DNA from: Solen grandis
Lineage: Eukaryota; Mollusca; Bivalvia; Adapedonta; Solenidae
Length of the DNA: 64,000 nt
NCBI GenBank assembly: GCA_021229015.1
Contig: CM037785.1
Span: 41,641,365 to 41,705,364, forward strand
Direction: 5' to 3'
Part shown: piece after piece, positions 23,865 through 34,670 of the stretch
Layout: each line of letters begins with the position of its first letter
How positions within the stretch are numbered: position 1 is the first letter of the stretch
Notes under the pieces: generated by a model
Database searches by the model: none
Told to the model about the DNA's origin: nothing
What the model saw: the letters and a program-made list of their open reading frames with translations, nothing else
Made by a program: the position numbers and the translations under genes

Positions 23865-25995
23865 CTGATTAATAAGAAGAAATGGTAAAAATTATGATAT
23901 CATTTAAAGTTTCCTGTACAAGCATAATTATGTGTTACATTGACAAAGTCGAGTTCGAAAATAATTATAATAAATTACCCCGGGTCGTTAAAGATGACTT
24001 CACGTTGTAACTAAGGCGGTTCCAAGGAATCCACAAAAAGATGCGACATAAAAGAGCATGACGTTTGTGCTTATTTTATTGATTTTTTTTACGATTGTTC
24101 AAAGATGATTAATATTTACACCGGCGGCTTCACTCATATAAAGACAGTCATGGGAAAATAAAACAGAAAGAACAACGATAAGAAAAGACAAGAACGACAG
24201 TGGTGGGTGAAATAAATGCTAATTTTGAAACAGATAATCCGCTGAAACTCTTTAATTATATATTTAATACTTTTTCTATTGATTTATGTGTACTATTTTA
24301 TATTTAATACCGCCATCCGTTTAAAGATAGTACTTGATGTATTATTTCAGAACTAAAACGCATATAATAACTGAATTACCCCCGTAACAAATGAAATTTA
24401 CTTATTTATTAGTGAAATTGTTATGATGTGTTTAAAATATTAGAATAAATATATAACAGAAAAGACTAAAATCCTTTTTTAAGGCAGGGAATTGTATCTG
24501 AAAAATTAATAAAAAAATAATGATATATAGAATAAAAATAACCATTTAGTTTTTTATCAATTTCATAATATGATTTATCAGTCTACAAAATCAATGTCTA
24601 CATAATTATAAAGTTGATTGGAGGAAATAGTACCTACCTTACTTCTTGCAGAAATGTGTCAGTTACAGACGTCTAAAACACGTGGCAGTCCTATCTGATG
24701 AACACTCCAAAATGAGTTGTTTGTTTCAAAACTAGCCAAAAGTACATACATTGGGCACACTATTTTAATTTTAAATGTGTACATAACTGTTCATCTGACA
24801 ATAATGCTGCGGTAAAGGTCCTGACAAACATTTTGGAAATATTTGATCTATGCCTGATACAGACGAAAGGATGTTCGTTTATGAGTCAGATAGAAGGAGT
24901 AAACAAACATCGTGTGACTCGACTGTTTGTTTTGAGTTGGTCATTGTTCGCTATATAACCACAATATGACTGTATATTTATCTAACATATGTATGATATA
25001 TTTATCTTAATATGTTTACGATTTAAATTTCGTATTCAAAAGACCTGATTTGCATCTTTAATTCACAGGCTGATGAGAAATAACCAAAAAAAAAAACTTG
25101 CCCATTCCGCTCTTCACTAATACAAAACAATTTACATATATTAATCAATTATGATGGTGATTTCTCTCATTTTTGTCACTCTACTTCGCCTTCTACGCTC
25201 TCACGATTAATATATCTTTTATATCTTATTTCAACATTATTCTCAAATTATTAACGCAGTTCTATTAGAGACTTATATAGAGAGATTGGCAGCTTTCCGA
25301 AATAACGCGCTTTATCGTGTGCCTCGAGAGTAACCGGTCATTTCGATGGGGCCTTTGAGAGTCTTACAAAATAACAATTATTTCCCAAATATGTTTATTG
25401 AATATACTGATTATAGCTAAAGTGAGTTTAAATGAAGGAATGAAGAGGACGGTGCATGATTAGAGTACCCTTTTTAGTTTAATTATAACTACAAGAGAGA
25501 GGGGGAGAAAGGAATTAAGACAGGTAGATAAGTCCTATATGATTAAACGCAGCATGAAAAAACGTTGAGATACATGGAGATGGATTAACAAGTGATATTT
25601 GCCGGTTAGGGTCTTCTTGTTCTTTTCACTGGTGTTAGTAACACAAACCTTCATAGGCAAACTTGTAGAATGATTGCATACTGATTGATTCCCGTAATTG
25701 CGCCTCTCCGTGTGGTCGATCAACCTCACTGACGTTTGTTTATGTTAAAAGTAATCGAACAAATAATTGACTAAACAAAATATCCATATCAATACTATAT
25801 TACTTTAAATATGCGTTTTAATTTATCATCAATATGCATCTGATTTCGAATCTCGTCCGGGTCTCGTTGGCTGCGCGCGAATTCAGACAATCGATATGGG
25901 CAAAGAATAAGCTGCCAATCTCTGTTTAAGTCAATCAAGAAGAATTAAGGATTTTATATGTGCAGCGGGACAAAACTCTGTTTAACAACAACAAA

Positions 25996-26031
<36 letters not shown>

Positions 26032-26230
26032 ATTGATGCCGTACAATTAGAAATTAATTGGTTAAGACAAAAGCAAGTTTATTATTTATTTCATTGTTTA
26101 TAAATACAAGGAATAAAGAGGATTTTTGTTGTTATTTTTACAATAGATTCCTTGTATGAATTATTATAAATAGATACGTATAATGTTAAAATCAAAGTTT
26201 TAACAATATCGTCTGCGCATGTTAATCGCT
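23865..26230. other. Intergenic between Ig genes 1 and 2
   Basis: No coding region seen. An inverted pair (AGAGATTGGCAGCTT at 25281, AAGCTGCCAATCTCT at 25910) brackets about 640 bp and may be the ends of a MITE. A run of 34 A lies at 25997-26030. Confidence 0.45.
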
Positions 26231-26304
26231 AATGGCGCGATAGCATTTCCGTTTCCTGTATAGTGCTGCTTTGCCCTAACATATCAGACATGTTGGAATA
26301 ATGT

Positions 26305-29113
26305 CTACCTGTATGCATCTGGCAAACTCTCATAAATTGTTGACATACAGTGCAAACTGTTCCTAGCAGCATGCCCGCTTCTAACGTCTGAACCTCTACC
26401 CAATACATTCGTTTCAAATGAGTAAGATGCGTTCAGATCATACAACGCTCGTTCTATCTCATCTATCTCTTCTTCGTCTTCCTTGTCTTCTTCTTCTTCT
26501 ATTTTCTTTATTTTCTTGTCCAGTTTTGGTTTCCTCTCCTTCGTGCAGCACCATCTGACCATACTAAATCCCATTATTATTACTAGAACCACGCCGAAGG
26601 CTATTCCTCCGTACATCGCGCTTCGGGCATAAATCCAGAATAACTCCTTGTAGTCCGCCCCGTCCGCATTGAAACCAACGTCAATGGAATGGACGAGATA
26701 GATGTAGTTATCCCAGAGGATCATACACCGGTACCAGCCGAAGTCGTCTGTCACCACGTGCCAGATGGTAAGGTTAAAGTCAGGATGGGGCGCTCACGTT
26801 GTACTTTCCTCGCCTTTTGTGGTTCCATTCGATGACGTCACCACCGGGCAGAATCCAGTACTTCTTGAACACAGTGTACATAGGCAGGTCCAGCAGAGTC
26901 TCGTCACAGACGAGAGTTACCTCGGAGTGAAAATTTCCATTGACCTCCACACTCACAGCGGCAGTATATACAGCCAAGGTCATCACTAGGAAATTCCTAC
27001 TGGAACACGGTTCATATTTTCCTAAAAATGTAAATTTTCAATAAACATCAGTCATACAGAGATTCTGAATATTTTAGTTTGCATACCTGACACACCACAA
27101 TACCAGTTACGTTACATCCACAATACCTAGTTAAGCTACATCCACAATACCGAGTTACATCTGCAATACCGAGTTACCTTATATCCACATCAACGATACC
27201 GAGTTACGTTACATCCACAATACCGAGTTACGTTACATCCAAGATACCGAGTTACATCTACAATACCGAGTTACCTTACATCCACATCCACGATACCTAG
27301 TTACGTTACATCCACAATACCGAGTTACGTTACATTCAAGATACCGAGTTACGTTACATTCAAGATACCGAGTTACATCTACAATACCGAGTTACCTTAC
27401 ATCCACATTCACGATATCGAGTTACGTTACATCCACAATACCGAGTTACATGTACATAAGAACCACTTAAGCAGCAAGTCTTTTAAAGTAGGGAGAGAAG
27501 GTATTCAAACCGGGTATCGGTCGCTATGTAGAAGTCAAATACTTACAAAAAATCATTTTTGAGAATTTGAAGAAAAGAAAATGGCGGATAATAACTGCAT
27601 ATATGTGATAACTGACACAGCTATTATTGTAATTTGATATTAAAATAGTACATCTCAGAAGTATGAATATTTAGTGTGTGTTACATCGATAACACGGAAA
27701 ATGTGGTCAAGTTAGGTCGCTTATCAAATTTTAATTGCTCGCCTTTGACTGTTCCCATCTAAAGAAATAGGAAATAATATTTTCATCAGCTAATGGAAAT
27801 ACAGATACAAGTTTAATAGAATCATCTGGGTGGCAGTTTAACAAGACTCGCAAAAAGTCTTGTGGCTTGACCCTTTTGCCTTATGTCTTAATCCTAGATA
27901 TTGTATAACATTACTTTTAAGAATGACAATAACTTGTGGTTAATAAAGTAAGACTTAACTTGACTATTTGAGTTTACCATTGCTTCGACAGTATTTCAGT
28001 CATATAGCGACGTCCAGATAATTACAGTTGGAGGAAGACCCCGATTACACGGAGGCATCCGGGTAGAACCACCGATCTACCGCAATAAAGTAAGACTTAT
28101 CATGTTTTAAAGGTCGGTATTATATGGCAAAATAATAATCGTGAAAGTATTGTTTAACTGGATGACTTGTAGTGATCATATACCTTGGAAAACTTACGAT
28201 TGACATCATTCACATTATTTACTTAAACTGAGATATATCAGGTTCTATTTAGATTAAATGTATATTTTGAAATGGAAGTTAAATGTAATGCTTTCGTGGC
28301 CTTCTATGGCGAAAAGTACTGGTCAAACCGTCGAGAGTTGTAATCCACATCAGAAGAAATAAGTATACCGGTAGTTAGATTAAGACCAGGAATATATGTA
28401 ATACTTGACATTTTTAACTTAATTTGGATTTTAAAATAAATGCTTTCAAACTCCAGACACTCTATCTTCACCCTAGAAGATGACCAAACGAAGACACTAC
28501 ATGGGTATTGGCTGTTCTTCATTGACTTAAAAGTTTGATACTTCATCCAAGATTTCACTTCATTGCGAATTGATTAAATATAACAAGTACCGGTCCAGCA
28601 CAAGAATCGATGATAATAATTAACATTAGTTGTGAAATATTCTTTCCCGGTCGACGTAAAATGAACTATTTAAACGTAAAGCAAAAAAGTAGTTTGGTCT
28701 AATTTATATTTAATGCTCAACATTTGTAAACTACATTGTTAGTTAATTGAACATGGTACTTATCTAAAACTCAACATTTGTTAACTAATTTGGTCTTATT
28801 TTATTTAATGCTCAACATTTACATTCAAATTAATTGAACATGGTACATGTACTTATCTAATGCTCAACATTTGTTAACTATATTGGTCTTATTTTCATTT
28901 AATACTCAACATTTGTAGACTACATTGTTAGTTAATTGAACATGGTACTTATCTAAAACTCAACATTTGAAATTCTAAATCTTTTTATTTAATCTATATG
29001 TAGATTCAATTTTACAATCGCAATCACAGATTTGTTACTCCAATTTAAACATAAACAAAAATATTTGTGAAACAGAATCAACAATCATCCTCACCTGTCA
29101 CGTGTACACTCAT
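26305..29113 (-). CDS. Ig-domain type I membrane protein, gene 2 (one frame break)
   Basis: Two exons. Exon 1 (29095-29113) codes M-S-V-H-V-T plus one base before donor CAG|GTGAGG. Exon 2 (27021-26305) starts after ACATTTTTAG, and the phases agree. Residues 16-33 are a signal-like hydrophobic stretch (NFLVMTLAVYTAAVSVEV). The Ig domain has Cys45 in LVCDE, Trp62 in FKKYWILP, then DFNLTI and DDFGWYRC. A TM helix (YGGIAFGVVLVIIMGFSMV) is followed by RWCCTKERK, a Glu/Lys-rich charged segment, and tyrosines in ALYDL, ASYSF and TIYESL. One extra base at about 26785-26800 breaks the frame between KYNV and APHPDFN; the total length of 736 nt is 3n+1, which fits one inserted base. A GTGAGC at the break looks like a donor, but splicing there would delete the E strand, so I reject an intron. 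Confidence 0.8.
27100..27450. repeat. Tandem repeat (about 22-24 bp unit) in intron of Ig gene 2
   Basis: Repeated ATACCGAGTTACGTTACATC and CACA with variants (CTTACATCCACATCCACG, ACATCTACA). About 15 units in higher-order blocks. No coding sense. Confidence 0.9.
27958..28083 (-). mobile_element. 5'-truncated SINE, family A, with target duplication
   Basis: Only the 3' body of family A is present (GTTTACC ... CGACGTCCAGATAATTACAG ... GGAAGACCCCGATTACAC ... ACCACCGATCTACC). Perfect 16 bp direct repeats AATAAAGTAAGACTTA flank it at 27942-27957 and 28084-28099. This is a textbook target-primed insertion in the intron of Ig gene 2. Confidence 0.9.
28690..28975. repeat. Tandem/direct repeat, AT-rich
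   Basis: Three to four copies of a block with 'AATGCTCAACATTTGTAAAC', 'TAGTTAATTGAACATGGTAC' and 'TTATCTAAAACTCAACATTTG', in the intron of Ig gene 2. Confidence 0.85.
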
Positions 29114-29642
29114 TTTTCTGTACACATTTAAGTACATACAGGAACTATAAGATCAATGCATTTTAGCATTATTTTTTCTGAATTTTATTGAATTCAATCT
29201 TAGAATATGTTAACTCCGATCCACGCCCTTCAAGCACTATGCATATTAAGCCGATGATACGTGGATCTTCCCCTTAAAACAAAGCTGTTTGTAGACAATA
29301 ATGTGCTATTTCTTGGCTAAAGTAAGAAACTGACACAATTATATATTATATGTTTATCCAATTTTTTTTTTTAAAAAAACATCAAAGATAAAGTAAGCAG
29401 ACTTACCGATATAATAATCCCACAGTTAATTCAAAATCGTAAAGATGACAGGGACTTACATTTAGAATCTATATAGTATGAAACGATTTGTGGGAAGGGA
29501 TGGGATAGTTTGATGTAGCACATTGTGTCAATATTTAACAAGAGCACTAATCCTTATGATACATTAGAACAAGGTCTTTGGCATGCTTAAGTTGTGACTT
29601 ATTGCCATAATATCATAGTCCTTTACAAAGCGTTTCTTTGCA
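29114..29642. promoter_or_regulatory. Upstream region of Ig gene 2 (no defined site)
   Basis: Sequence 5' of the first coding exon on the minus strand. I do not see a convincing TATA box or initiator, so only the position suggests a promoter. Confidence 0.25.
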
Positions 29643-30055
29643 AGGGATCGGTTCTAGCGGCTATGAGTTTAGAGCATCATAGAGGTCATAGGTTCAATTC
29701 CCGGCTGCGATATACCCAGTTATATAAAAGGATACTGGTCCGTCTTTCTTGAGTGTTGCTGAGCGTATAAGGGTTCAGTTTAAACATATTTATTATCCGT
29801 CGATTGGGAAACAAGTTCTTACAACTTATACTAATCTCTCCTGACGGTCTCTGGTTTAAACCAGTACTTTGCGCCTGAGAGGGTCATGAAAAAATCATCC
29901 CTCATGGGGTTCGAACTCACAACCTTCGGATCCGCAGTCGGGTATGTTACCACTGAACCACGATGCCCTTATATAAGGGTTGTGCCCAGTGTCGTGATGT
30001 TGTGACTTATCGCATATCTGTCTAGACGCCGTCTCAACATAGCTGATATACTAGT
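29643..30055 (+). mobile_element. SINE family C, split by a nested SINE
   Basis: The left half (about 29643-29775) has a tRNA-like head with GGTCATAGGTTCAATTCCCGG and ends GAGCGTATAAGGGTT. The right half (about 29972-30055) resumes TATAAGGGTTGTGCCCAGTG, CGTGATGTTGTGAC. The order matches the family C body at 17512-17750. Confidence 0.75.
29776..29971 (-). mobile_element. SINE family B nested in SINE C
   Basis: The minus-strand head has A-box-like TGGTTCAGTGG and B box GAGTTCGAACCCC. The body contains the reverse complement of CAGTACTTTGCGCCTGAGAG, and the tail end AAACAAGTTCTTACAACTT. The 10 bp repeat TATAAGGGTT flanks it on both sides as target duplication. Confidence 0.8.
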
Positions 30056-31325
30056 AGTGCGTGTAACTGAGGCAACCAACTTAAACACTCTTAGAAATAG
30101 ACAGCGCACAAAATGGTGTCACTGCGGTCTCTCTGGTGACGACAACTGTATTTCCTTGTGATTTTTCAATATTGGAGCTGTTAAGGTAATCCACACATCA
30201 TTAAATTGTGATCATGGTTTATCAAGTGCTCGTGGGAATTTTATAAGAAATGCATGTCTTGATACAATTTGAGTAAAAGAGCAAAGAGCCTGTAACTCCG
30301 AGTCAGTGATAATTGCGTCTGAATGAAGTAATTTTAAGCATTCGAAGGACCATGATTATAATTTAATGATGGATGGATTACCTTGAAATAATATTACATA
30401 TAGGTTAATTTATGTTTTGTCTTTCACACGAGTACAGAAAAACATATAGACAGACAAAATTTATTTCAGTATTGTGAATTGAAATTAAACTTATAAACGC
30501 TTACCTTGTTGCAGTTTTCTTACATAATAGAATGCAAGCTTCATTCAGGTGTGAACATAAGGGACTTGGCCAGATCCTCCAATAAGGACCTTTTAAACCT
30601 TTTTATTGATATTATCATATGTCAGGACAATGTTGACAATACACGGAACACTATTACATTTTAATTGTTTAAATGGTCAGCAAACAAAAGTCTGTTTGTA
30701 CTTTAAATGTGTTTTAATATCAATCTTAAGCATTACAATGCACATAGATCTGGTACACGTGTGTTCTACAAATCGTCTTTAGGCGTCATGAACTCTTTTA
30801 TGCTATATATAAGAACATATATCACAAACCATATTTTAAGTTTGATCTCTGGTCGAACCCTGGATTATATCTGGATTAACCTAATCCGTCTGAACGTAGA
30901 GTGAACTGACAGAACCGTTAATAAGCTATAAGGCAAGCCAAAACTGGATACGAAATAAGACTTGGAATAGTTTTGATATTATAACCATGAAATGTAGATC
31001 TACAGTGTGTTACATGTATTTGCGAAAAATGAAATTTTATGGAGTTAAATTATAGCCTATATTTAACACGTCATAAGCGACCTCTCGTAAGTTTAAGAAT
31101 AAAAGAAAATGGCCACTTAGCCACGATAATAGCTGAACGGAGATCTAAAGATATTTATTATCCGGAATCATTCAGCTTACCCTTTGAAAGAGGGGACAGC
31201 AGCTAAATACAGGAGACCGCCAGTTTATGTTAAATGGTAGGCTCAAAAATGGTGAACATGAATAAGAAATAAGTTCAGTAGCAGTAACATAGCATACTCC
31301 TACAGACTAGTTCAACGTGGGATAA
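30056..31325. other. Intergenic, 3' of Ig gene 3
   Basis: No gene seen. A TTTATT (minus-strand poly(A) signal) lies near 31153, about 170 bp past the stop of gene 3. Confidence 0.4.
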
Positions 31326-34300
31326 CTATCTGCTTCCTCTTTTTGTATACAGCTCCAATCCCACGTTGTCATACACCTGAGTACTATAACGATTAACTCC
31401 CTTTGCTAAATCTTCCGCTAGATGACGCCTCCTCCTCGCCTTTTCCGAACAAAAATGGCGCCAAATTATATAGGTTACAACACATATAAACAACATGGCA
31501 CCGCCTGCGATTCCACCGATAATGGCCCTTTCTCTCTGTTCAGCGATGAAAGATGTATATAAAGGGCCATTGATATTCAACGTATGTGTTATAACACTGA
31601 TCTTTGAGTCACTCCAAACACATATGCATAAATATTTCCCAAAATCTTCATCGTTTATTTTGCGCACTGTCAGCGTGAATAAATCACTAGTTGTATTTAC
31701 ACTGACTCTTGAATTGTCTCCTGTTTCAAGTTTTGAATCAAGCAATTTTCCATTTGGCAAATACCAGGCTTTGTTCTTGAGCGTTGCATTTAGATCTACT
31801 GAAATATTCTGAAATAAGACAGAGGTGTCGCAGTCGAAACTGACGTCTGTAAAGTACTCCTGTTCAACATCTGTTGCCCGGACAGCAATTATTGTCTGTA
31901 TGGCCGCCAGCAACAGTGAACTTGTCACAAGACGGAAAGTCTGAAAAATAAATACAGGAAGTAAATGTATTGCACTTAATAGTATCATAAGCAAAATCAT
32001 GTGTTTTTGTGTAAACCATGTCAACCATTGCCTATCTTTTACCTGATTGTAGCTTTTGGATAATCTATTGGTCAATTTAAATACATGTGTGAACACTGAA
32101 AATGTCCATTACATAAATATATTTTTTAAAACTTATTTCATTTTACGAATACTAAAATGTGGGTTGGAATCGTGGTCGTCATGACAACAGGATTAGAACA
32201 AGCAACCTTTGGATCCGCAGTCATGCACGATACCATTGGACCAGGAGTCCTTATAACCATGGCAATGACTCAATTGAATACTTAGTGCAGACATTCAGGC
32301 TTTGGTACTTTGAGCTGGGAAGATGCTAGCAAACTGTTAGCCTGGTTAATTAGATATTTCGTGGAACAAGAATGATGTAATATAAAAGAATTAGTGAAAT
32401 ATGTTTCTTCTTAAATTAAGTATTTTAAGTATAACTTGGTGCTAAGTAAGACTGGTAAAATTCAAGCCTCGTTAAGTATGACAAACTTCCCGGTCAAATT
32501 CATTATATGAAAACGAAAGACGGAAGACTAATAGTGACTACACAATTTCCTCTTCACGCCTCGCACTTCACGCTTCGCACTTCATGCTTTACACTTTATG
32601 TATAATGTGTCAGCAGTGTGAAGTTCGAGAGTCCGAATGTTTGAAGTCTGAATGTTGAAAGGTGAAGTCTGAAGGGCTAGGGTAAGGGTTAGAATTAATA
32701 TAATCAATAGATCCTGAAGTGTGAAGTCTGAAGTGTCGTCAAATTTCAGACGTCAAACCCCACACATTAGAATCTACACTTAATTCGTACCCGACACTTC
32801 AAATTTCAGACGTCAAACCCCACATATTAGAGACCACACTTAATGCGTACCCCACACTTCAAACTTCAGACGTCAAACCCCACCCATTAGAATCCACACA
32901 TAATTCGAAACCCACACTTCAAACTTCAGACGTCAAACCCCACACATTAGAATTCACACTTAATTCGTACCCCACACTTCAAACTTCAGACGTCAAACCC
33001 CACACATTAGAATCCACACTTAATGCGTACCCCACACTTCAAATTTCAGACGTCAAACCCCACACATTAGAATCCACACTTAATTCGTACCCCACACTTC
33101 AAACTTCAGACGTCAAACCCCACACATTAGAATTCACACTTAATTCGAAATCCACATTTCAAACTTCAGACACCAAACCCCACACATTAGAATTCACAAT
33201 TAATTCGAAACCCACACTTCAAACATCAAACCCCACACATTAGAATCCACACTTAATTCGAAACCCACACTTCAAACATCAAACCCCACACATTAGAATT
33301 CACAATTAATTCGAAACCCACACTCCAAACTTCACGCCTCTGACATATTATTTATGAATTGTAAAGTGTGAAATATGAATGACGATGAAGTCATCACCTG
33401 TCTCTCGTAAGAGAAAGTTACGCCGGGTCTTCCAGTCTTACTCAGCGGTAGATACATACTTTGGGGTGTAATTGATCAACCCTCAAGAAATCTTACAAAT
33501 ATTATTGAACAGTATAATCATCGCTATGGTAATGATATTCATATCAGTCAATTTTTTTTTCTAAGATTTTTAGCGCAGTGTATTTGATGATGGTTGCACC
33601 ACAGCCTGGTGTTAAACTTATTCACGCAACTTGCCACAATACACAGTTGAAGAAAACTTTCATCCAAAAATGAAGTTTTTTTTTTTTTCATGGACTGACT
33701 TTGACAGGCAATTGTTGAGCCCAGCTCGGAAATTTAAGTAGGTTAGAATTAAGAGTTGTGTCCATGTAAGAAATGCCAGAAAAGAAATAACTAATGATGG
33801 ATCTGCATTGCGTTGTAAATGAATGGAAAGCATCAGAAGCTAAACTTTGATAGAGTGACCTTGCGGAGGAACTCAACCTGTTGAGTGAAAACGTTTCCGA
33901 AAAGGATTAACGTAAGAAAACTCTTTCGTGTATATCGATTGGTACGTCTTAATTAATATAAATAGGTCTCCTCTTTTCCATATGTCTTATTGTAAACTCT
34001 AATCGAATACATTTAAAGTACGAACTGAACTTTCATATAACCGACACATTTCTTCTACTGCAGATAAAGTAAGGTAACGTTTTCTCACTTTTCACCCACA
34101 CATTCATGCATTTGTTCTTTTTTTCCATCCCTACATAGATATTCTTAAATTCTAAACCCTGGACAAACATGCTATTTCTGACTGATAAATTACCCTTCAA
34201 AATATGAATGTCCTACACGCCCCCCCCCCCCCCACACACACACATACACACTAAAAATGCAGCAACATATAATACGTTTCAATTAGCATTATCCTGAAAG

Positions 34301-34670
34301 ATCCTCAAATCAGATATACATTGTATTTATATCTCACACATCAGCTTCATATACTCGTACAATGTCATATATTCCTTCTAGTTACGTTATTCTTTCGCGC
34401 GTGTGCGTGTGAAATGATTCACGTTTTTGTGAATTTATTACAAACTTTTTTTGCATTTTCGAGATACATAACACAGTAAGTTTTACTTTAATCGTGTGTA
34501 GAAACAATGAACAACACCTGTATTTGTAAATGACTTAAATAACACAGCCCTTTTTAAGAACAATTTATAGAGAAATATCGAATTTATTTAAATCAAACGA
34601 AAGCATTGTATTAATGAAACAAGTGAGAATATATGATTAAAATATATTATCATACCTGGTAACTTGACAT
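31326..34670 (-). CDS. Ig-domain type I membrane protein, gene 3 (intact)
   Basis: Two exons: exon 1 (34656-34670) codes M-S-S-Y-Q before CAG|GTATGA. Exon 2 (31940-31326) follows TATTTATTTTTCAG. Both are phase 0 and give 209 residues. Signal peptide about 1-27 (LVTSSLLLAAIQTIIAVRA). V-like Ig domain about 30-130: Cys42 (FDCDT), Trp64 (KAWYLP), then INDEDFGKYLC with Cys110. TM helix about 145-166 (IIGGIAGGAMLFICVVTYII), then Arg174-177. The tail has Tyr190, Tyr195 (VYDNV) and Tyr203 (ELYTKR). Several N-x-S/T sites lie in the Ig domain. The architecture, the tiny first exon and the gene orientation match genes 1 and 2, so this is the functional reference of the cluster. An ATG further upstream in the exon-2 frame belongs to the intron. 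Ligand and function are unknown. Confidence 0.87.
32156..32258 (-). mobile_element. SINE family B fragment
   Basis: Contains AACCTTTGGATCCGCAGTC and ACGATACCATTGGACCA, which match the tRNA-like head of family B in reverse orientation. The body is missing. It lies in the intron of Ig gene 3. Confidence 0.65.
32735..33335 (+). repeat. 60 bp tandem repeat, about 10 units
   Basis: The period is exactly 60 over most of the array. The unit is ACTTCAAACTTCAGACGTCA / AACCCCACACATTAGAATCC / ACACTTAATTCGTACCCCAC. Later units are shortened to about 46 bp. The left flank (32600-32735) holds GTGAAGTCTGAAGTGTG-type motifs, the reverse of the unit's CACTTCAAACTTCAGAC. It lies in the intron of Ig gene 3. 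Confidence 0.95.
33340..34655. other. Intron of Ig gene 3, otherwise empty
   Basis: Poly-T at about 33677-33688 and a poly-C/(CA)n tract at about 34219-34250. No exon recognised. Confidence 0.4.

Noticed and set aside
26752..26805. A 50 bp intron in Ig gene 2 (GTGAGC ... GACAG)
   Set aside because: Removing it would delete DFNLTI and the E strand, which is clearly Ig-coding in the third frame; too short as well.
31941..32096. N-terminal extension of Ig gene 3 from the ATG at 32096
   Set aside because: A strong polypyrimidine tract and CAG acceptor end at 31941, and the short exon at 34656-34670 supplies a start in phase.
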